Part shown: one piece after another, positions 48,172 to 57,355 of the stretch
Numbering within the stretch: position 1 is the stretch's first letter
How the letters are laid out: each line of letters starts with the position of its first letter
Origin: Thioalkalivibrio sp. XN8
Lineage (GTDB): Bacteria; Pseudomonadota; Gammaproteobacteria; Steroidobacterales; XN24
DNA length: 64,000 nucleotides
Direction of reading: 5' to 3'
Assembly (NCBI RefSeq): GCF_011058255.1
Contig: NZ_JAALFH010000052.1
Location: forward strand, 1-64,000
Notes under the pieces: model-generated
What the model saw: the letters and a program-made list of their open reading frames with translations, nothing else
The model's database searches: none
Told to the model about the DNA's origin: nothing
Made by a program: the position numbers and the translations under genes

Positions 48172-48274
48172 GGCGGTCCTCGCGACGTTGCGATGCGATG
48201 GCGCTCGAGTCTGCCACGGTGCGCGGGCTTCCGCTACGCGACGCGCCCGGGGGACCAGCGACTATATTTAGGGC

Positions 48275-49540
48275 ATGAACGAGGCGCAGCTGGTTTTCTA
48301 CCATCTTGGCGTGGCCCTGGCGATCGGCCTCCTGATCGGGACCGAGCGCGGCTGGCAGGAGCGGGAGGCGAAAGAGGGCGAGCGGATCGCCGGGGTTCGC
48401 ACCTTTGGGCTGATCGGGCTGCTGGGCGGCGTCCTGGCGCTGCTGGCGGAGCAGTTCGGGCAGCTGGTGCTGGGCCTGGGGTTTGTCGGGCTCGCGGGCG
48501 CGGTGGCGGCGATCTACGTCGTCAACCTGCGCGAGGGCAATGAAGACGTGGGCATGACCAGCCAGGTCAGCGCCCTGCTCACCTTCGCCTTCGGCGCGCT
48601 GGCGGCCATGGGCGAGGCGGCGGTGGCTGCCGCCGCGGCGGTGGTCACGACGCTGCTGCTGAGCGCCAAGCCGGTCCTGCACCGCTGGGTGGGCGCGCTC
48701 GAGGCGGGCGAGTTGCAGGCCGTCATCAAGCTGCTGCTCATCTCCGTGGTGCTGCTGCCGATCCTGCCGAACCAGGGCTACGGGCCCTGGCAGGCGCTGA
48801 ATCCCTATGCCATCTGGTGGATGGTCGTCCTGGTCGCGACGATTTCCTTCATCGGCTACTTCGCCATCAAGATCGCCGGCGCGCGCCGCGGCACGATTTT
48901 CACCGGCCTGTTCGGCGGGCTGGCGTCCTCGACCGCCGTGACCCTGCATTTCTCGCGCGTGGCGCGGGCCGGCAAGGTCCCGCCCGCCATGCTCGCCACC
49001 GGCATCCTGCTCGCCTGCGGCACCATGTTTCCGCGCATGCTGCTGGTCGGCAGCCTGGTCAACCCGCAGCTGTTTGCGCAGCTGGCCTGGCCGGCGGTCG
49101 TGATGGGGGTCCTGACCTACGGCGGGGCGCTGTTCTACTGGCGGGCGTCGGCGCGGCAGGACAGCGAGGGCGCCGCGCCGCTCCAGAACCCGCTGGAGCT
49201 GAAGACCGCGCTGGCATTCGGCTCGCTGCTGGCGCTGATCATGTTGCTCAGCAAGGCCCTGCGGCAGTGGTTCGGGGAGGCCGGCGTGCTGGCGCTCGCC
49301 GCCGCCTCCGGCGTGGCCGACGTGGACGCGATTACGCTCTCGCTGGCGCGCATGAGCAGCGAAGACCTGGCGGTGCCCGTCGCCGTGACCGGCATCGTCA
49401 TCGCCGCGAGCGTGAACACGCTGGTCAAGGGCGGCATGGCCGCCTTTATCGGCGGGCGCCCCGTCGGCCTGCGGGTCGCCGGCCCGCTGCTGGCCGCCGT
49501 CGCGGGCGGGCTCACGACGGCGTGGCTGTGGGTCTGGTGA
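48275..49540 (+). CDS. MgtC/SapB-like DUF4010 membrane protein
   Basis: A 421-aa integral membrane protein with about twelve helices. The N-terminal part has ALAIGLLIGTERGWQERE and GVRTFGLIGLLGG, as in MgtC/SapB proteins, and the C-terminal half is DUF4010 (AASGVADVDAITLSLARMS). Close relatives are mostly uncharacterised; magnesium or other ion-related functions are guessed. The ATG at 48275 is preceded by little ribosome-site sequence (ATATTTAGGGC). It is divergent from the epoxide-hydrolase-like gene by 103 nt. Confidence 0.88.
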   Translation: MNEAQLVFYHLGVALAIGLLIGTERGWQEREAKEGERIAGVRTFGLIGLLGGVLALLAEQFGQLVLGLGFVGLAGAVAAIYVVNLREGNEDVGMTSQVSALLTFAFGALAAMGEAAVAAAAAVVTTLLLSAKPVLHRWVGALEAGELQAVIKLLLISVVLLPILPNQGYGPWQALNPYAIWWMVVLVATISFIGYFAIKIAGARRGTIFTGLFGGLASSTAVTLHFSRVARAGKVPPAMLATGILLACGTMFPRMLLVGSLVNPQLFAQLAWPAVVMGVLTYGGALFYWRASARQDSEGAAPLQNPLELKTALAFGSLLALIMLLSKALRQWFGEAGVLALAAASGVADVDAITLSLARMSSEDLAVPVAVTGIVIAASVNTLVKGGMAAFIGGRPVGLRVAGPLLAAVAGGLTTAWLWVW

Positions 49541-49567
49541 GGCCCGCGGCCCCCGGGCATCACAATT

Positions 49568-49585
49568 CTGTCATGCGCCTGAGAC
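49568..49585 (+). promoter_or_regulatory. Possible Pho box
   Basis: CTGTCAT-GCGC-CTGAGAC: one perfect 7-nt Pho half-site, then a 4-nt spacer and a second half-site sharing four of seven bases, 59 nt before the alkaline phosphatase start. CATAAA at 49605 is a candidate -10. Confidence 0.4.
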
Positions 49586-49644
49586 AAGGTCGTTAACCAC
49601 TGGGCATAAAATCCCGCCCCCCACTGCGTGCCGGAGCTCCGCGC

Positions 49645-51195
49645 ATGAAACTGCAGCGCCTTTTCGCCATCCTCGTCCTCGCTGTCCTTTGCGCCGGCCC
49701 CGCCCCGGCCCAGGACGGCGGCGCGCGCAACGTCATCCTCATGATCGCCGACGGCATCGGCTTCAACGGCTGGCTGGCCGCTGATTACTACCAGGGCCGC
49801 GCCGGCACGCAGTCCTACCAGGTGGGGCGCCCGGACGGCTCCGCGCCGGTCGTCTACGGCATGACGCATTACGCCCTGAACCTGGTCGATGCCGACGGCC
49901 GCATCCTGCCCAGCAGGGCCGATGCCCGGCAAGCGGCCGGCGCAGTCCCACAGGGCTATGACCCGGCCCTGCGCTGGCAGCGGTTCGACGGCGCCATGCG
50001 TAACGACTTCCCGCCGGTGGGGCTCAACTACACTTCGTACACCGACAGCGCTGCTTCCGGTACGGCGCTGCTGACCGGGCGCAAGACCGCGAACGGCCGC
50101 ATCAACATGGACTGGCGCGGCGAGATCGCCTTTCGCACCATTGCCCAGGTCGCGCTGGAGCAGGGCCGGGCCGCCGGGGTCGTGACCTCGGTCCAGGCCT
50201 CGCATGCGACCCCCGCGGCGGTCATCGCGCACAATTCCACGCGCAGCGACATGGCGGGCATATTCCGGGAGATGCTGGCCAGCGACCTGGCCGTGATCAT
50301 GGGCGCCGGCCACCCCGGCTATGACTCCAGCGGCAACCGCGTCGAACCCCCGGCAGGCGATGCGGAGTCTTTCGCGGCAGTCGGCGGACCGGAGACCTGG
50401 GCGGCGCTGGCCGGGGGCGCCGGGCCGCACGTGCGCGTGTTCATCGAGGCCAAGAGCGACTTCGAGGCACTGGCGGCGGGGGACGAGGTCCCGGCGCGGG
50501 TCGTCGGCATTGCCCGCAGCCGCACCACCCTGCAGGCCGACCGCCAGGGCCTGCCGGCTGCCGACGAACCTTCGGGCATGGCCCTGAATCCCGCCGTGCC
50601 CACGCTGGCCGTGATGGCCACCGGGGCCCTGAACGTGCTCGGCCGGGACCCTGGCGGGTTCTTCCTCGCGGTCGAGGGCGGGGCGGTGGACTGGATGGGG
50701 CACGACAACGACCTGCCGCGGTTCATCGAGGAACAGGCCGCCTTCAACGAGGCCGTGGCCGCCGTTATCGCCTGGGTCGAGGCCAACTCGGGCTGGGACG
50801 AGACTCTGCTGGTGATTACCTCCGACCACGAGACCGGCGGGCTGTGGGGCGAGGGCACGTTCCGCAACGGCACGGGAGGCTGGCTCGCCGCCGACCGCTC
50901 CGAGGAGGCGGTCGAGGCGGCCCGGTACCAGCCGGCGGAGGACACCTTTCTCGGCTTTCGCGCCGTGCAGGATCGCGGCGCCGGCCGGATGCCCGGCCAC
51001 CAGTGGGCGTCCGGCCGCCACACCAACGAGCTGGTGCCATTGTGGGCGCTGGGCGCCGGCGCGGGACGCTTCGCGGAGTTCGCCCGCACCGACCTCCAGG
51101 CCGCGGCGCTGTGGGGCGAGCCCTACGGCTGGGACGGCGGCTACGTGGACAACACGGCCGTGTTCCACGTCATGCGCGAGGCCCTGGCACGCTAA
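49645..51195 (+). CDS. Alkaline phosphatase (PhoA-type)
   Basis: A 516-aa exported metalloenzyme hydrolysing phosphate esters in the periplasm. Signal peptide ends near APAQD (residue 23). Metal and catalytic elements: LMIADGIG (Asp metal ligand), YTDSAASGTALLTG (nucleophilic Ser), VQASHATPAA, DWMGHDND and TSDHETGG, with a C-terminal His in ASGRHTNE. ATG 49645 has CGGAGC upstream. A possible Pho box lies upstream, consistent with phosphate starvation control. A hairpin at 51200-51228 follows. Confidence 0.94.
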   Translation: MKLQRLFAILVLAVLCAGPAPAQDGGARNVILMIADGIGFNGWLAADYYQGRAGTQSYQVGRPDGSAPVVYGMTHYALNLVDADGRILPSRADARQAAGAVPQGYDPALRWQRFDGAMRNDFPPVGLNYTSYTDSAASGTALLTGRKTANGRINMDWRGEIAFRTIAQVALEQGRAAGVVTSVQASHATPAAVIAHNSTRSDMAGIFREMLASDLAVIMGAGHPGYDSSGNRVEPPAGDAESFAAVGGPETWAALAGGAGPHVRVFIEAKSDFEALAAGDEVPARVVGIARSRTTLQADRQGLPAADEPSGMALNPAVPTLAVMATGALNVLGRDPGGFFLAVEGGAVDWMGHDNDLPRFIEEQAAFNEAVAAVIAWVEANSGWDETLLVITSDHETGGLWGEGTFRNGTGGWLAADRSEEAVEAARYQPAEDTFLGFRAVQDRGAGRMPGHQWASGRHTNELVPLWALGAGAGRFAEFARTDLQAAALWGEPYGWDGGYVDNTAVFHVMREALAR

Positions 51196-51199
51196 GCCC

Positions 51200-51228
51200 G
51201 TGGCCGGGCCGGCGGCGAAGCCGGCCAC
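51200..51228 (+). terminator. Possible terminator hairpin
   Basis: GTGGCCGG and CCGGCCAC, a perfect 8-bp stem with a 13-nt loop, directly follow the phosphatase stop. Only scattered T residues follow, so efficiency is doubtful. Confidence 0.4.
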
Positions 51229-51324
51229 CATGATTCATTCCGGCCGCACCGCTAGAATCGGGTGGAGCGCGCTATTGCGAATGCTATCGTTAACGTTCCG
51301 GCTGCGGGCGCAGGGGGAGGCCCC

Positions 51325-53628
51325 ATGGGTAGTAAGAGCATCACCAGGGACTTGCTGGATCGGCGGGTGCCGCAATACCTGGCCGCCTACCTGGCGGGGT
51401 CCTGGGTGCTCATCGAGTTCTTCGCCTTTCTCGAGGAACGCTTCCTGCTCTCCCCCCACCTGACGAACCTGGTCCTGTTGCTGCTGCTGATGATGCTGCC
51501 GAGCGTCGTCCTGTTCACCTGGTTTCACGGCCGGCGCGGACCCGACCAGTGGCGGCGGGCCGAGAAGATCTTCATTCCCCTCAACGCGCTGCTCACCGTC
51601 ACCGTGCTGGCTGCGCTGTTCGCGGGCCGCGACCTGGGCGCGATGACGACCACGGTCACGGTCGAAGACCCGGAAGGCAACGCGGTCGAGCGCGTGGTGC
51701 CGAAGAGCGAGTTCCGCAAGAGCCTGGTGTTGTTTCCCTTCGACGTCGAGGGCGGCGGCGACGACACCATTGCGCTCGCTTACGGCGCCCTCAAGGTGCT
51801 CAGCATCGACATGGTGCAGGACATGTTCATCGACCTGCGACCGCCGGCGCTGTTTCGGGACAAGGCACGCAGCGCGGGTTACGAGGTCGGCGAGGTGCCG
51901 CGACCCCTGAAGCGGCGGATCACGCGGGAGCTCAACCTCGACTACTTTGTGGACGGGCGCTTCGCCTACGACGGCTCCACGTTCCGCTTCTCGGTGCTGC
52001 TCCACGACGCGGAGCGCGGCGGGCTGGTGGCGGAACGCGGTTACGAGGGCACGGACCTGATGGCGCTGATCGACGATGCGGCCATTCAGCTGCGCAAGGA
52101 CCTCGGCTTGCCGGGCAGGTACGTCGACGAGGGCCTGGACCTGCCGGCGCGGGACCATGCCACGGATTCCATCGAGGCGCTGCGAGCCTATGGCCAGGCT
52201 GACCGGGTGTTGCTGGAGCGGGACGACTTCGATGCCGCCCGGGCCGAGCTCCGACAGGCGGTGGAACTGGACCCGAGCTATGCCGCTGCGGCGTTCACGC
52301 TCTACCAGCTGAGTATTCTCAGTGGCGACGTCGCCGCGGCCACGGCGGCCATTCGGACCACCATGGACCACCTCTACCGCATGCCCGAACGCTTCCAGTT
52401 CGCCGTGCGGGCCGAGTGGTACGGCATGCAGCGCGACCTGCCGAAGGCCTTCGCGGTCTATGAGATGTGGGCCGAACTCTATCCCCAGGATCTCGACGCG
52501 CAGTTTTACAGCGCCCATGTACGCAGGCTCCAGGGCGATTTCGAGGGTGCGGTGGCGGCTCTCGAGAAGGCGCTCGCGCTGGACCCGACGCGGCTGGATC
52601 TCGTCCAGCAGGTGGGCCAGTTGAACGAGCAGCTCGGCCGGCCGGACGCCGCCCGGGTCGCCTACGAGCGAATCATCGAGGAACGGCCAGGTCACCAGGA
52701 CGGGTTGATCCTCCTCGCGCAGCTGGAAAGGCGCGTCGGCAACCACGCGGCGGCCCGCGCCCTGTATGAACGCGCCTCCCTGGTCGCGTCGGAAGACGTG
52801 GGCGTCATCACCGGGCTGGCAGAACTGCACACGGACGTGGGCGAGTTCGAGGCCGCCGAGGCCGCCAATGAGCGCGCGCTGGCGGCGGCGAAGTCGCCCG
52901 AGCAGCGCTTCACCGTGTTGCGCTCGATCCGGCGCTACCATGACTTTCGTGGGGCGTTCAGTCGCGCCCTTGACTACCAGCTCGAGTCCGAGGCCGTGGG
53001 GGCGGAGTTCCAGCCGCCGGTTGCCAACATCCAACTTCGGCTGCTGGGGCTCAGGGCCTGGGTGCATGCCGGGCAGGCCGAGGAAGCGCTGGAACGCCTC
53101 GAGGAGCTCTCCGGACAGCTCCAGCCCCCGATGGACTCGCTGGTTCCGATCGGGCGGATGGCAGTGCACGAGGCGCGGGAGGACGCCGCGACCCTGGCGA
53201 CCGCGTTGGACGACGCCCGGGCAATGCTCGCGCACACGGGATTCAACGTGCTGGAGCGGGACATCGTCTTCGGCCAGGGCCGGCTGCACGAGATTCGCGG
53301 CGAGTGGCCGGAGGCGATCGCCGCCTACGAGGAGGAGATGCGGCTGTCCCCGACCGACACCTCGATTCCGCTGCAGCTAGGGCGGGTATACCGTGCCATG
53401 GGCGACCTCGAGGCGGCCGAGCAGCAGCTCCGGGCAACGCTCAGGGCCCAGCCCTCGCAAGGCCGCGCGAATTACGAGCTGGCCCTGGTTCTCGAGGCGC
53501 GCGGGCAGCGTGCGGAGGCGATCCGGCACCTCGAACGCGCCCTGGCGACCTGGGCTTCCGCGGACGAGGCTTATGCCTACCCGCCGCTGGCGCGGGACAA
53601 GCTGGCGGCGCTCAAGTCGGCCGGTTGA
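51325..53628 (+). CDS. Membrane-anchored TPR protein with TolB-like segment
   Basis: A 767-aa protein. Two hydrophobic helices near the N-terminus (about 17-36 and 43-65, separated by a short loop) and a third at about 82-100 anchor it; residues 130-270 look like the TolB-like module found in TPR regulators (LVLFPFDVEGGGDD, DYFVDGRFAYDGSTFRFSVL), and the remaining 480 residues are TPR repeats. ATG 51325 has GGGGGAGG before it. No kinase, cyclase or DNA-binding domain is visible, although such modules often follow one. It shares domain logic with the TIR protein at 4523-6253. Function unknown. Confidence 0.82.
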   Translation: MGSKSITRDLLDRRVPQYLAAYLAGSWVLIEFFAFLEERFLLSPHLTNLVLLLLLMMLPSVVLFTWFHGRRGPDQWRRAEKIFIPLNALLTVTVLAALFAGRDLGAMTTTVTVEDPEGNAVERVVPKSEFRKSLVLFPFDVEGGGDDTIALAYGALKVLSIDMVQDMFIDLRPPALFRDKARSAGYEVGEVPRPLKRRITRELNLDYFVDGRFAYDGSTFRFSVLLHDAERGGLVAERGYEGTDLMALIDDAAIQLRKDLGLPGRYVDEGLDLPARDHATDSIEALRAYGQADRVLLERDDFDAARAELRQAVELDPSYAAAAFTLYQLSILSGDVAAATAAIRTTMDHLYRMPERFQFAVRAEWYGMQRDLPKAFAVYEMWAELYPQDLDAQFYSAHVRRLQGDFEGAVAALEKALALDPTRLDLVQQVGQLNEQLGRPDAARVAYERIIEERPGHQDGLILLAQLERRVGNHAAARALYERASLVASEDVGVITGLAELHTDVGEFEAAEAANERALAAAKSPEQRFTVLRSIRRYHDFRGAFSRALDYQLESEAVGAEFQPPVANIQLRLLGLRAWVHAGQAEEALERLEELSGQLQPPMDSLVPIGRMAVHEAREDAATLATALDDARAMLAHTGFNVLERDIVFGQGRLHEIRGEWPEAIAAYEEEMRLSPTDTSIPLQLGRVYRAMGDLEAAEQQLRATLRAQPSQGRANYELALVLEARGQRAEAIRHLERALATWASADEAYAYPPLARDKLAALKSAG

Positions 53629-53655
53629 GCAGCCTTTCCGCCGGCGCCCCGCCCG

Positions 53656-54060
53656 CTACTGTTCGAGCGCCCGCATCACGTCGCGCCAGGTCAGGATCCC
53701 CAGCGGCCGGCCCTGCTCGTCCACGATCGGAATGCAGGACACGCCCTCGCGGTTGAACACCCGGACCGCGTCCATCAGCACCGCCGTGGCCGGCAGCGTC
53801 ACGAGCTCGCGTCGCATCACCTGGTGCACGCGTTTTTTCAGGGTGGCGAGGTCGCGGGTGGTCTCGGCGGCCGAGCCCAGGTGCGGGCTGAGGGCTTTCA
53901 ACAGGTCGCGGTCCGACACCACCCCGATCAGCGCGTGGTGCTCCACCACCGGCAGGTGATGGAACTTGAGGTGGTGGAAAATCTCCCGGACCGTCGCCAG
54001 CGTGTCGTCCGGCCCGACCGTGACCGGGCTGGCGCTCATCAACTGCGTTATTGCAACCAT
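53656..54060 (-). CDS. CBS-pair domain protein
   Basis: A 134-aa soluble protein made of two CBS units (ITQLMSASPVTVGPDDTLAT; HQVMRRELVTLPATAVLMDA). Such free CBS pairs bind adenosyl ligands and sense energy state. The ATG at 54060 gives a start just before the first CBS; a longer frame to 54111 adds non-conserved residues. It is divergent from mgtE, which contains its own CBS pair, with 128 nt between. No partner enzyme is evident. Confidence 0.88.
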   Translation of the reverse strand: MVAITQLMSASPVTVGPDDTLATVREIFHHLKFHHLPVVEHHALIGVVSDRDLLKALSPHLGSAAETTRDLATLKKRVHQVMRRELVTLPATAVLMDAVRVFNREGVSCIPIVDEQGRPLGILTWRDVMRALEQ

Positions 54061-54188
54061 GTCCCGGTACCGCGCAGCATTATCGGAGGATGGCAGGAGT
54101 CGGGGCAGCATACCCCAGATCCGGCCGCAGCTTGTCGCCGGCAGTCCGCGTAAGATAGCGGGGCCGCGCCCACGACCAGGAGATCCCG

Positions 54189-55571
54189 ATGCAGCAGCCT
54201 GAAGCCGCCGAGGCCGTCGCCGAGGTTCTCGAGGAACTCACGCCCGAGCAGTGGTCGGTGATCCGCGCAGCCATCGCGGCGCAAGACGCGGGCGCCCTGA
54301 AGACGGCGCTCGAGCCGGTCCATCCCGCTGATATCGCCGACCTGCTGGAACAGCTCGACCCGGAGCAGCGCGCGACCTTCCTGCGGCTCTACGCGGCCGA
54401 GTTCGAGGGCGAGATTCTCTCCGAAATCGACGAGTCGATCCGGGACGAGGTGATCGACGTGCTGCCGCCGGAGGTGCTGGCGGAGGCGGTGCGCGAGCTG
54501 GACTCCGACGACCTGGTCGACATCCTCGAAGACCTGGAGCACCCGGCGCGGGACTTCATCCTGGACTCACTGGAGACCGAGGACCGGGAGGCCGTCCAGA
54601 GCGCCATGTCCTGGCCGGAGAATTCCGCCGGGCGCCTGATGCAGGTGGAGACCGTGACCGCGCCGGCGCAGTGGAACGTCGGTGAAATGATCGATTACCT
54701 GCGCGCCGCCGAATGGCTGCCCGACCAGTTCTATCACGTCATCCTGGTGGACCCGGACGGCCGCCCGAGCGGCTACGTGACGCTGGGCCGGATGCTGGCC
54801 TCGCGGCGCGACGTGCTGCTGCAGGACATCACCGAGGAGAGCTTCCGCACCGTCCGGGCGAGCGAGGACGAGGAAGAGGTCGCGCACCTGTTTAACAAGT
54901 ACCACCTCATCTCGATGCCCGTGGTCGACGAGGCGGAGCAGCTGGTCGGCGTGATCACCATCGACGACGCCATGAACGTCCTCGACGAGGAGCACGAGGA
55001 AGACATCCTGCGCCTGGCCGGCGTCAGCGAGGAGAGCTCCCTCAGCGACCGGATCTGGGACACGACGCGCGGGCGCTTCGTCTGGCTGTTCGTGAACCTG
55101 CTGACGGCGATCCTCGCCTCCTACGTGATCTCCCTGTTCCAGGACGAAATCAACGCGCTGGTCGCCCTGGCCGTGCTGATGCCCATCGTCGCGTCCATGG
55201 GCGGCAACGCCGGGACCCAGTCGATGACGGTCGCGGTGCGCGCCCTGGCCACGCGCGAGCTGACCGGCAAGAACGCCCGGCGCGTGCTGTGGCGCGAGGT
55301 CGTCGTCGGCACGCTCAACGGCGCCGCCTTCGGCATCGTCATGTCGCTGGTCGTGGCCTTCTGGTTCGGCGTGCCGATGCTCGCCGTGGTGATCGCGATC
55401 GCGATGATGCTGACGCTGGCCGCCGCGGCCTTCGCCGGGATCGTGCTGCCGCTGGCGCTCGACCGGATGGGCGTGGACCCGGCGCTGGCCTCCGGGCCCT
55501 TCGTCACCACCGTCACCGACGTGGTCGGGTTCTTCGCCTTCCTCGGCCTGGCGGCGCTGATCGTGCTGTGA
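54189..55571 (+). CDS. mgtE: MgtE-family magnesium transporter
   Basis: A 460-aa Mg2+ channel of the inner membrane: N-terminal MgtE_N superhelix (1-130), CBS pair at about 140-260 and five C-terminal helices with the signature PIVASMGGNAGTQSMTV. The pore Asp region is at the end (TDVVGFFAFLGLAAL). ATG 54189 is preceded by CCAGGAGATC. The family length (about 450 aa) is exact. The CBS domains close the channel when cytosolic Mg2+ is high. Confidence 0.95.
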   Translation: MQQPEAAEAVAEVLEELTPEQWSVIRAAIAAQDAGALKTALEPVHPADIADLLEQLDPEQRATFLRLYAAEFEGEILSEIDESIRDEVIDVLPPEVLAEAVRELDSDDLVDILEDLEHPARDFILDSLETEDREAVQSAMSWPENSAGRLMQVETVTAPAQWNVGEMIDYLRAAEWLPDQFYHVILVDPDGRPSGYVTLGRMLASRRDVLLQDITEESFRTVRASEDEEEVAHLFNKYHLISMPVVDEAEQLVGVITIDDAMNVLDEEHEEDILRLAGVSEESSLSDRIWDTTRGRFVWLFVNLLTAILASYVISLFQDEINALVALAVLMPIVASMGGNAGTQSMTVAVRALATRELTGKNARRVLWREVVVGTLNGAAFGIVMSLVVAFWFGVPMLAVVIAIAMMLTLAAAAFAGIVLPLALDRMGVDPALASGPFVTTVTDVVGFFAFLGLAALIVL

Positions 55572-55584
55572 GTTCTGTTCCCGG

Positions 55585-57330
55585 TTATTCGGCCCGATAG
55601 ACCGTACGCCCGTCCTTGATGGTCTCGACGACCCGGATGTCCTTGATCGACATCGGCTCCACCGTCAGCGGGTTGCGGTCCAGGATCACCAGGTCGGCGA
55701 CCTTGCCGGCCTCCAGCGAGCCCTTGCTGTCCTGCTCGCCGTACTGCTCGGCCGCCCATAGCGTCATCGCCTTCAGTCCTTCCAGCGGCGTGACCCTCTG
55801 CCCTGGCCCGATCTCGTCACCCGCACGGGAAATACGGTTGACCGCCGACCAGAGCATGAACATCTGGTCGAGCGGTACCACGGGGGCATCGGTGTGGTTG
55901 GTCGGCCGCAGGCCGGCGTCGATCGCGTCGCGAATCGGGCTGATGTACGCCGCCTGCTCCGGGCCGCGGTTCTCGATATGCGCCTCCGCGAAATAGTAGG
56001 TGTGCAGCGCGTAGAAAGAGGGCCTGATCTGGTACTTGGCGAAGGCGTCGACCTGGTCGCGGCGGGTGAACTGGGCGTGGATGGCCGTGACGTTGCGGTA
56101 GCGGGTCGGATCGTCGGCCGCCGCGAACTCGTGGGCCGCGATCAGCGAGTCGATGGCCGCATCGCCATTGACGTGGAAAGTCACCGGCACGCCGAGTCCG
56201 TAGACCTTCTTCAGGCCCTGGTTGATGACTTCCTGCGGGGCGAACAGCTCGCCTTTCCAGTTCTCCTCGCCGCTCGGGCCGCCCGTCAGGTACGGCGTCG
56301 TGAAGGCCGCGGTGCGGCCCTGGGGAGAGCCGTCGATGGTGATCTTCACCCCGCCGATCTTCACTCGCTTCCGGTACTCGCCCCACAGCTCGAGCGGGAA
56401 CTCGGCCAGGATCTTGTCCACGTCGGTGATGAAGGGGAACACCACGACATCGATGCTGTGGGCGCCGGCGTCCGCCGCGCGCGTGATCGCCTGGAGTTGG
56501 TGCAGGTGCGTGGCGCCTTCCTGTGCCGTGGTGATACCGGCGGCGGCGTACATGCGGTGCGCGGCCCGGGTGCCTGCGATCTCCTCCTCCGGCGTGAGCG
56601 GCGGCGTCTGCTCGAAGACCGGGAGGAAGGCGGTTTCCATGATCAGCCCCCAGGGCTCGTTCGTACCCGGCTTGCGGACGATGACGCCGCCCGGCGGCGT
56701 TTCGGTCTCGGCGCCGATGCCGTAGTGCTCGAGCGCCCGGCTGTTCAGCACCGCGCCGTGCATGGAGATGTGGTCGACGCGCACCGGGTTGTCCGGAAAG
56801 GCCGCATCCAGGTCGTCACGGTTGAGCAGGCGTCCGTCCGGCATGACCGTGTCGTCATAGCCGTACGCCATGATCATCTGCCCTGCCGGGATCGCCCGCG
56901 CCTCGGCGAATCGCTCGAGCTCGGCGACGATGCTGTCGACATCGGCGCCCGGCCCGGCCGGCGGCGGATACAGGTTGACCTGGTCGGCCAGGAGCAACGC
57001 ATTGAAGTAGTGGCTGTGGCTGTCGATGAAGCCGGGGGCCATGGTGCGGCCCTGCAGGTCCACCACTTCCGTCGCCTCGGTACGGTGGGTGAATACCGTC
57101 TTGGCCCGGCCTGCGGCAAGAATCCGGCCGTCCGCGACCGCCAGCGCTTCGGCGACCGTGTCGCCGGCATCCAGTGTCAGGATGTCGCCGCCGTAATAGA
57201 TCACCTCGGCGGCCTCGACCGCCTCGACGGCCGCGGCCATCGCCTCCTCCGCGGGATCGGCCTCCTGGGCATGCACCGCGCCGGCGATCAACAAGGTGAA
57301 CAAGCCTATCAGTCGACGCATATGCAGCAT
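55585..57330 (-). CDS. Secreted YtcJ-like amidohydrolase, copy 1
   Basis: A 581-aa metal-dependent amidohydrolase with signal peptide (LIGLFTLLIAGAVHAQ). GFIDSHSHYFN holds the first metal ligands (HSH), and there are later ligands in FHVNGDAAID and the NHTDAP loop. YtcJ-type proteins hydrolyse amide bonds in small molecules or aromatic substrates. Last of a four-gene operon with a Ntn hydrolase, an outer-membrane protein and a related amidohydrolase. The start could also be the Met four codons later. Substrate unknown. Confidence 0.92.
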   Translation of the reverse strand: MLHMRRLIGLFTLLIAGAVHAQEADPAEEAMAAAVEAVEAAEVIYYGGDILTLDAGDTVAEALAVADGRILAAGRAKTVFTHRTEATEVVDLQGRTMAPGFIDSHSHYFNALLLADQVNLYPPPAGPGADVDSIVAELERFAEARAIPAGQMIMAYGYDDTVMPDGRLLNRDDLDAAFPDNPVRVDHISMHGAVLNSRALEHYGIGAETETPPGGVIVRKPGTNEPWGLIMETAFLPVFEQTPPLTPEEEIAGTRAAHRMYAAAGITTAQEGATHLHQLQAITRAADAGAHSIDVVVFPFITDVDKILAEFPLELWGEYRKRVKIGGVKITIDGSPQGRTAAFTTPYLTGGPSGEENWKGELFAPQEVINQGLKKVYGLGVPVTFHVNGDAAIDSLIAAHEFAAADDPTRYRNVTAIHAQFTRRDQVDAFAKYQIRPSFYALHTYYFAEAHIENRGPEQAAYISPIRDAIDAGLRPTNHTDAPVVPLDQMFMLWSAVNRISRAGDEIGPGQRVTPLEGLKAMTLWAAEQYGEQDSKGSLEAGKVADLVILDRNPLTVEPMSIKDIRVVETIKDGRTVYRAE

Positions 57331-57355
57331 TACTCTCTACTCCAATTCGCGATGC

